From: an uncultured Parasphingopyxis sp.
GTDB taxonomy: Bacteria; Pseudomonadota; Alphaproteobacteria; Sphingomonadales; Sphingomonadaceae
DNA: 11,681 bases
NCBI GenBank assembly: GCA_905479515.1
Contig: CAJQMX010000147.1
Coordinates: 1 to 11,681 of the forward strand
Reading direction: 5' to 3'
Shown here: positions 7,096-11,681 of the stretch, in pieces
How the letters are laid out: each line of letters starts with the position of its first letter
How positions within the stretch are numbered: position 1 is the first letter of the stretch
Made by a program: the position numbers and the translations under genes
Notes under the pieces: model-generated
The model's database searches: none
The model's input: the letters and a program-made list of their open reading frames with translations, nothing else
What the model was told of the DNA's origin: nothing

Positions 7096-7212
7096 GTGAG
7101 CGAAAATGTCCCATTCAAATTGATCGAAGGCGTCATCGACCCAGCGGGCTTGCCGCGCCTAGAACGTAGAGAGAAGCTGGCAACAATAGCCGGCGCACAA
7201 GGGCGGATGTAG
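7096..7212 (+). CDS. Possible 38-residue small ORF overlapping the hydrolase start
   Basis: From GTG 7096 a frame runs to TAG 7210-7212, whose last base is the first base of the hydrolase GTG start (TAGTG). The predicted peptide begins VSENVPFKLIEG and ends GAQGRM. It fills the 136-base gap between regulator and hydrolase almost completely. The stop-start overlap is the arrangement used for translational coupling, and the hydrolase has only a poor ribosome-binding site of its own. There is no good ribosome-binding site before this GTG and I recognise no family, so it may be chance. Confidence 0.2.
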   Translation: MSENVPFKLIEGVIDPAGLPRLERREKLATIAGAQGRM

Positions 7213-8141
7213 TGAAAATCAGCATTTCCAGATTTGCCGTCCTGGCGGCCATTGGCGCTTTTGCGCTTCCCGGCTGCGCACCCGAAACACCGGCTCCTGC
7301 GCCTGTCGCCGCGGTCTCCCCTGAACCAGTCATTCGCACAATCGATATCGACGGCGCGCAGATCCGGGTCAGCGAAGAAGGCCCGGCCGATGCGCCGGTC
7401 TTGGTTCTGCTGCACGGCTTTACGATGAGTCTTGAAAGCTGGGACGGTTGGGCGCGGCAGCTCAGCGGGGACTATCGCATCATTCGCTATGACCTGCTCG
7501 GCCATGGCATGACCGGCCCCGATCCGCTGGAGCGCTATGCACCGGATGAGCGCGTCGAAGTGTTGGGCCGGCTGCTTGATGCCCTCGGCATCGAACGCGC
7601 CACGCTGGGCGGCAACAGTTTTGGCGGGCTGGTCGCGTGGCGTTTTGCCGCGACGCATCCCGAACGCGTTGAAAAGCTTATCCTCGTCGATAGCGGGGCC
7701 TATTCGATCTATGGCGTCACCGAAAATCCGGTTCCCGTGCCCGATATGATGCGCGCCTTTCTGCTCGCCGCGCCACTGGCCGGTGTTCAGGCTTCCACCG
7801 CGCAAATCTATGCAGACCTTTCACGCCTTCCCGAAGGCCGGGTCGAGCAGATCCAGCAGATGATGGCCCAGCCTGGCAATGGCGAGGCCTTTGTTGGCCA
7901 TCTTGAAGAATTCGTACTGCCCGAGCCGACCGAAGATCTTGGCCGGATCACCGCGCCGACGCTGATCCTCTGGGGCGAGGCTGACCGCATCGTACCGCTT
8001 GAGCATGCCGCGCGGATCGCCGCGGCAATCCCCGATGCCCAGCTCATCACCTATCCCGGCGTCGGCCATGCCCCCCAGGAAGAAATCCCGGCCCAGAGCG
8101 CCGCCGATGTCCGTGCCTTTCTCGAAGACCACAACCAATGA
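7212..8141 (+). CDS. Alpha/beta hydrolase, probable lipoprotein or exported
   Basis: A 309-residue serine hydrolase of the alpha/beta fold, the class of esterases, lipases, lactonases and C-C bond hydrolases. The oxyanion region HGF is at 68-70. The nucleophile elbow GNSFGG (134-139) gives Ser136; the acid is Asp258 in ILWGEADRI, and the base is His286 in GVGHAP, so the triad is complete. The N-terminus has a hydrophobic segment followed by LPGC (19-22) and a proline/alanine-rich linker, which suggests lipid attachment at Cys22; proline at the -2 position is unusual for a lipobox, so simple export is possible. The GTG start has a weak ribosome-binding site and overlaps a small upstream frame by one base. 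The receptor gene starts 35 bases after its stop, so the two are probably one operon. It likely cleaves an ester-type bond in the imported compound within the envelope; the substrate is unknown. Confidence 0.92.
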   Translation: MKISISRFAVLAAIGAFALPGCAPETPAPAPVAAVSPEPVIRTIDIDGAQIRVSEEGPADAPVLVLLHGFTMSLESWDGWARQLSGDYRIIRYDLLGHGMTGPDPLERYAPDERVEVLGRLLDALGIERATLGGNSFGGLVAWRFAATHPERVEKLILVDSGAYSIYGVTENPVPVPDMMRAFLLAAPLAGVQASTAQIYADLSRLPEGRVEQIQQMMAQPGNGEAFVGHLEEFVLPEPTEDLGRITAPTLILWGEADRIVPLEHAARIAAAIPDAQLITYPGVGHAPQEEIPAQSAADVRAFLEDHNQ

Positions 8142-8176
8142 CCACCAACGATAAAAACACCTACAGGGAGACTATC

Positions 8177-10519
8177 ATGTCCAATCGCAGCACCAGCCGC
8201 GCAATTCGCTATCTCAGCGGTATTGCCCTTGCCCCGCTCGCCTTCGCGCTGCCGGGCGCAGCCCAGGCGCAGACCGCAACCGGCGCGGCAGCCGCCAGTG
8301 GCAATGCGCCAATCATCGTCAGCGCCCGTCGCCGCGATGAAACGCTGATCGAGGTTCCGCTTTCAATCAGTACGTTCAGCGGAGAACAGCTCGAACAGGC
8401 CGGCACGCTCGACATTACCGAGATTGCCGACAGCATTCCGAACGTAACCCTTGAAGTGTCACGCGGCACCAACACGACGCTGACCACCTTCATCCGCGGC
8501 GTCGGCCAGCAGGATCCGGTTGCCGGGTTCGAAAATGGCGTCGGCCTCTATGTCGACGATGTGTACTTCAACCGGCCACAGGCTGCCGTGCTCGATGTCT
8601 TCAATGTCGAGCGGATCGAGGTTCTGCGTGGGCCGCAGGGCACGCTCTATGGCCGCAACACGATTGGCGGCGCGGTGAAGTTCATCACCCGGCGGCTGGA
8701 AGACAGCCCGACCGGTGAAGCACGCTTCAATGTCGGTACCTATGGCCAGCTGGACGGCGTTGCTTCGGTTGCGCTCCCGATCGGCCAGAGCGGCTTCTAT
8801 GTCGGCGGGGCCGGCGCTTTGCTGACCCGCAATGGCTTTGGCGAGAATCTCAATCTCGGCATCGACAATTACGACAAAGACGTGGCCGCAGCCCGCGGTA
8901 CGATCGAATATGCGCCGAACAGCGATATCTTCGTGCGGATCAGCGGTGATTATACCGATGATCGCAGCAACCCGCGCCAGGGCTATCGCCTGATCCCGGG
9001 CCAGCTATCCGGCACGCCTGTTCTCGACAGCGAATTCGATTCGCTTGCCGGTCTCCAGAGCCCGTCCCAGCGCGTTGAAGCCTGGGGCGTATCGATGACC
9101 GCCGAATTCCAGGTCAGCGATTATATCCGCCTGCGCAACATCCTCGCCTATCGCGATGATGAAAGTTCAACACCCATCGATTTCGACAGCCTTCCCGCTG
9201 CCGATCTTGATGTGCCGGCAATCTATACCAATGATCAGTTCTCGGAAGAATTCCAGATCGCTTATGACGATGGCCGCCTCGCGGGCCTGCTCGGCTTCTA
9301 TTATCTGGACGCCAATGCCTCGACCAACTTCGATGTCATCCTTGATACGACGGCGGCCACGCTGCCCGGCCTGACCGCCAAGACCTTTGGCGATGTGGCA
9401 ACCGAAACCTGGTCGATCTTCGGTGATTTCACCTTCGACATTACAGAGCAGTGGAGCGTGTCCGTCGGTGGCCGCTATACGCATGACCGGCGGGACTCAC
9501 AGGTGTTGCGCGAGACCTATATCTTCGGGCCAACACCGGAATTCGGCGGCAACAATCCGTTCCTGACGCTCCTCGCGACGACATCGGATTTCGACGACAG
9601 TGCGACGTTCAAGGAATTCACGCCGCGCGCGTCCATCTCTTTCCGCCCGACGCCGGATCACAATATCTACGCTTCCTATAGCCGCGGCTTCAAAGGCGGC
9701 GGGTTCGATCCGCGCGGCCAGACCAGCGCCGCACCCGATCTTGACGGTGATGGCGATATCGATGCAGCGGATATCTATGATTTCATGAGCTTCGACCCCG
9801 AAATCGTCGACAGCTATGAGATCGGCTATCACGGCGCACTGGCGGACGGCGCAGTCACCGTTTCGCTCGCCGCTTTCTACGCCGATTATTCCGATATCCA
9901 GATCCCGGGCTCTGCCGGTTTCGATACGGACGGCGATGGCACGAACGATACCTTTATCGGCATCACGTCCAACGCTGGCGCGGCGACCATCTGGGGCGTC
10001 GAGTTTGAAGGCCAGGCAAGGCTTGGCCGCGATATGCTGGCGATGGGTGACAGGGCCGGCTTCAACTGGTCGGTTGGTTATATCAACGCCGAATATGACG
10101 AGTTCATCGATGCCTTTGGTGTCGATGTGGCGGACCAGCGGGTGTTCCAGAACACGCCCGAATGGACATTGTCCGGCACGGCCAACTACTCGATCCCGGC
10201 GTTTGGCGGCGACCTGAATTTCCTGACAACGCTCAGCTATCGCAGCGAGACGAGCCAGTTCGAAGTGCAGAGCCCGCTCGATCAGCCCGGCTATGCGCTA
10301 TGGGATGCGAGCCTTGTCTGGACGTCGGATGACGATCACTGGCAGCTTGGCCTTCATGCCAAGAACATCACCGATCACCGCTATATCGTCTCGGGCTATA
10401 ATTTCGTCGCGCCCAATGGTGCAGGCGGCTTCACACCGACCCTGGGCCGCGAAGGCACGCTGACAGCCTTTTACGGCGATCCTTTCCGCACTTTCGTCAG
10501 TGCGCGGATGCGTTTCTAA
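8177..10519 (+). CDS. TonB-dependent outer-membrane receptor 2, with calcium-loop-like insertions
   Basis: A 780-residue TonB-dependent importer. I chose the ATG at 8177 because AGGGAG (8165-8170) lies six bases upstream and a normal signal peptide follows (cleavage after AAQA, residue 31). The ATG at 8138, which overlaps the hydrolase stop, would add 13 polar residues before it. A TonB-box-like PIIVSARRR lies at 45-53. The plug domain, about 53-173, has LYVDDVYFNRPQ (124-135) and IEVLRGPQGTLYGRNTIGGA (147-166). The barrel ends in SARMRF with a terminal phenylalanine. Residues 521-532 (DLDGDGDIDAAD) match a dockerin/EF-hand-type calcium loop, and 583-591 (DTDGDGTND) a second aspartate-rich loop, both probably in extracellular loops. 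It is the last gene of the regulator-hydrolase-receptor set. The substrate is unknown. Confidence 0.96.
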   Translation: MSNRSTSRAIRYLSGIALAPLAFALPGAAQAQTATGAAAASGNAPIIVSARRRDETLIEVPLSISTFSGEQLEQAGTLDITEIADSIPNVTLEVSRGTNTTLTTFIRGVGQQDPVAGFENGVGLYVDDVYFNRPQAAVLDVFNVERIEVLRGPQGTLYGRNTIGGAVKFITRRLEDSPTGEARFNVGTYGQLDGVASVALPIGQSGFYVGGAGALLTRNGFGENLNLGIDNYDKDVAAARGTIEYAPNSDIFVRISGDYTDDRSNPRQGYRLIPGQLSGTPVLDSEFDSLAGLQSPSQRVEAWGVSMTAEFQVSDYIRLRNILAYRDDESSTPIDFDSLPAADLDVPAIYTNDQFSEEFQIAYDDGRLAGLLGFYYLDANASTNFDVILDTTAATLPGLTAKTFGDVATETWSIFGDFTFDITEQWSVSVGGRYTHDRRDSQVLRETYIFGPTPEFGGNNPFLTLLATTSDFDDSATFKEFTPRASISFRPTPDHNIYASYSRGFKGGGFDPRGQTSAAPDLDGDGDIDAADIYDFMSFDPEIVDSYEIGYHGALADGAVTVSLAAFYADYSDIQIPGSAGFDTDGDGTNDTFIGITSNAGAATIWGVEFEGQARLGRDMLAMGDRAGFNWSVGYINAEYDEFIDAFGVDVADQRVFQNTPEWTLSGTANYSIPAFGGDLNFLTTLSYRSETSQFEVQSPLDQPGYALWDASLVWTSDDDHWQLGLHAKNITDHRYIVSGYNFVAPNGAGGFTPTLGREGTLTAFYGDPFRTFVSARMRF

Positions 10520-10539
10520 GCATTCCTGAAACGGACATG

Positions 10540-10571
10540 AAAAGGGGTCGGAGTTTTCCGGCCCCTTTTTT
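10540..10571 (+). terminator. Intrinsic terminator after receptor 2
   Basis: AAAAGGGGTCGG (10540-10551) pairs with CCGGCCCCTTTT (10558-10569) over 12 base pairs with one G-T wobble. A T-run at 10566-10571 completes it. It lies 20 bases past the receptor stop and should end the operon before the large inverted repeat begins. Confidence 0.95.
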
Positions 10572-10581
10572 GTGTGTCAGA

Positions 10582-10599
10582 ACATTGCTTGTGCAATGT
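10582..10599. repeat. Small perfect hairpin beside the large palindrome
   Basis: ACATTGC (10582-10588) is perfectly complementary to GCAATGT (10593-10599), with the four-base loop TTGT. It directly abuts the outer base of the large palindrome at 10600, so the two would stack end to end. It has no T-run and follows a terminator that already suffices, so it is unlikely to be needed for termination. Confidence 0.7.
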
Positions 10600-10683
10600 C
10601 GCCGCACCGGCCCACTCCCCCACCCGGCCTCCCATAGAATATACTGAGTGGGAGGCCGGGTGGGGGAGTGGGCCGGTGCGGCG
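10600..10683. repeat. Perfect inverted repeat with 35-base arms and 14-base loop
   Basis: Bases 10600-10634 are the exact reverse complement of 10649-10683, with no mismatch over 35 positions; the loop (10635-10648) is AT-richer than the arms. The arms are extremely GC-rich with C-runs on the left strand and G-runs on the right. As RNA or as extruded DNA this is a very stable hairpin, far beyond a usual terminator. Such perfection points to a recent or actively maintained repeat, for example a REP-like or MITE-type element, but no second copy exists in this window to prove it. Confidence 0.95.
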
Positions 10684-10710
10684 CTCAACCATCAGGTCGA
10701 GTCTGACAAA

Positions 10711-11681
10711 TCAATCACCCGGCGCGAGCAAATCCAGCACGGCGATCACCATCGCCTCGGTGCCAAGCCGCACTGACGGTTCCGGGTCAATCCGGAACAA
10801 TGGGCTGTGATGGGATGGCACGGGGGGGCCGCCCGCGGCAGCCGCATCAAAGGCGGCCCGCGGCGTTCCACCCACACTGAAATAGGCGCCGCGCACACCC
10901 GTGTCAGGCTGTACGAAATAGGCGAAATCTTCTGCGCCCATACCGGTTTGCGCCGTCGGCGGGAGAACAACATTGTCTCCCAGCGCTCCGGCGAATGTAC
11001 CGCGCAGCCGGTTGGAGAGCGCCTCATCATTGATCGTCGGCGGCGTGGATTCGGTTGAAACCTCCACTTCGGGCAGGCGGTCTTCCGGCATACCGTTCAT
11101 CCGGCCCACATTCTCCGCGATCCGCGCAATGCCCTCCAGCAATGTCTCGCGCACGCGCTGTTCGTTTGAGCGAACGGTGAGCTGCATGGCCGCGATGTCG
11201 GAGATGATATTGTGCTTGATGCCGCCCTGAAACGCCCCAACCGTAACCACGGCGGGATCAAGCGGAGAGACTGTGCGGCTGACCAGCGTCTGCAGCGCCA
11301 TGATGATTTCCGCACCCATCACGATCGGATCAATCCCCGCATGGGGATAAGCGCCATGGGCACCCACGCCATGGATCGTGATATCGACACTGTCAGAAGA
11401 AGAGGCAACAAGCCCCGGTTGCATGGCGATTGTGCCGGTCGGCAGATTGGATGACACATGAAAGGCCAGTGCATATTCGGGCTTGGGAAAGCGCTCATAC
11501 AGTCCGTCCTCCATCATCGCGCGCGCGCCGCCGATCCGCTCTTCGGCGGGCTGGGCGACAAAGACGATGGTCCCGTTCCAGCTGTCCCGCCGACTGGCGA
11601 GTTGGCGCGCCGTACCGATCAGGCTGGTGATGTGCACATCATGGCCGCAGGCATGCATGACATTGGATTCAACGCCTTCAT
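10711..11681 (-). CDS. M20-family amidohydrolase (second paralog, 5' end beyond the window)
   Basis: The C-terminal 322 residues of a second M20D amidohydrolase; the frame stays open to the right edge, where it reads EGVESNVMHACGHD, matching EGIESPVMHACGHD of the first copy. About 120 N-terminal residues are therefore missing from the window. The metal-site motifs HACGHD, QPAEER and ALAFH and the C-terminal SHHSPLF are intact, as are the lid motifs GVGAHGAYPH and KHNIIS and the GMGAEDFAYF segment. It shares long runs with the first copy (for example EDGLYERFPKP). It converges on receptor 2, with the large palindrome only 27 bases past its stop. Probable role: hydrolysis of N-acyl amino acids or related amides. 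Localisation cannot be judged without the N-terminus. Confidence 0.95.
   Translation of the reverse strand, partial: EGVESNVMHACGHDVHITSLIGTARQLASRRDSWNGTIVFVAQPAEERIGGARAMMEDGLYERFPKPEYALAFHVSSNLPTGTIAMQPGLVASSSDSVDITIHGVGAHGAYPHAGIDPIVMGAEIIMALQTLVSRTVSPLDPAVVTVGAFQGGIKHNIISDIAAMQLTVRSNEQRVRETLLEGIARIAENVGRMNGMPEDRLPEVEVSTESTPPTINDEALSNRLRGTFAGALGDNVVLPPTAQTGMGAEDFAYFVQPDTGVRGAYFSVGGTPRAAFDAAAAGGPPVPSHHSPLFRIDPEPSVRLGTEAMVIAVLDLLAPGD

Larger units (their letters stand above)
10575..10708. repeat. Composite palindromic element bounded by TGTCAGA/TCTGACA
   Basis: TGTCAGA (10575-10581) and its exact complement TCTGACA (10702-10708) enclose a hairpin (10582-10599) and a large palindrome (10600-10683). 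The whole lies between the terminator of receptor 2 and the stop codon of the convergent amidohydrolase. No coding gene fits; open frames across it merely translate the two arms into the same peptide. It may be a miniature mobile or REP-like element, though seven-base ends can also match by chance. Confidence 0.45.

Noticed and set aside
3354..8141. Lasso-peptide or siderophore biosynthetic cluster
   Set aside because: There is no precursor peptide, cyclase, isopeptidase or NRPS-type gene. A receptor plus a hydrolase alone is not enough for such a call.
10497..10810. Open frames on both strands across the large palindrome
   Set aside because: They translate the two arms of an inverted repeat into the same peptide and run into neighbouring genes; no ribosome-binding sites are seen.

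Overview
The window reads as ordinary chromosomal DNA of a GC-rich alphaproteobacterium, most likely a sphingomonad-type organism (Sphingomonadales). This is inferred from two large TonB-dependent receptors of the sphingomonad type, their pairing with an AraC regulator and an alpha/beta hydrolase, and a gene tail resembling a protein family I associate with that order. No phage, transposase, CRISPR or plasmid gene is visible.

Layout, left to right. (1) The 3' end of a gene (1-159) is followed closely by a secreted M20-family amidohydrolase (188-1498). (2) A convergent NADPH-dependent medium-chain reductase lies on the minus strand (1623-2612). The gap between the two is filled by two back-to-back inverted repeats. 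(3) A tRNA-Ala(CGC) gene (2802-2877) has a plausible promoter. (4) A gene-free stretch of 476 bases carries a candidate promoter and a row of four hairpins. It leads to a TonB-dependent receptor (3354-5888) that ends in a strong intrinsic terminator. (5) A same-direction set follows: AraC-type regulator (6017-7075), lipoprotein-like alpha/beta hydrolase (7212-8141) and a second TonB-dependent receptor (8177-10519), closed by another strong terminator. (6) A very long, perfect GC-rich inverted repeat (10600-10683) precedes a convergent second M20 amidohydrolase, which runs off the right edge (10711 to beyond 11681).

How the genes may work together. The regulator, hydrolase and second receptor look like one scavenging unit: outer-membrane uptake of a bulky substrate, cleavage of an ester-like bond in the envelope, and control by a substrate-sensing regulator. 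The two M20 enzymes are clear paralogs and could remove amide-linked acyl groups, but nothing in the sequence ties them to the same substrate. No substrate can be named from the sequence.

The least explained features are non-coding: the 35-bp-arm palindrome with its companion hairpin and flanking TGTCAGA/TCTGACA pair, a possibly related element after the other M20 gene, and the structured leader of the first receptor.
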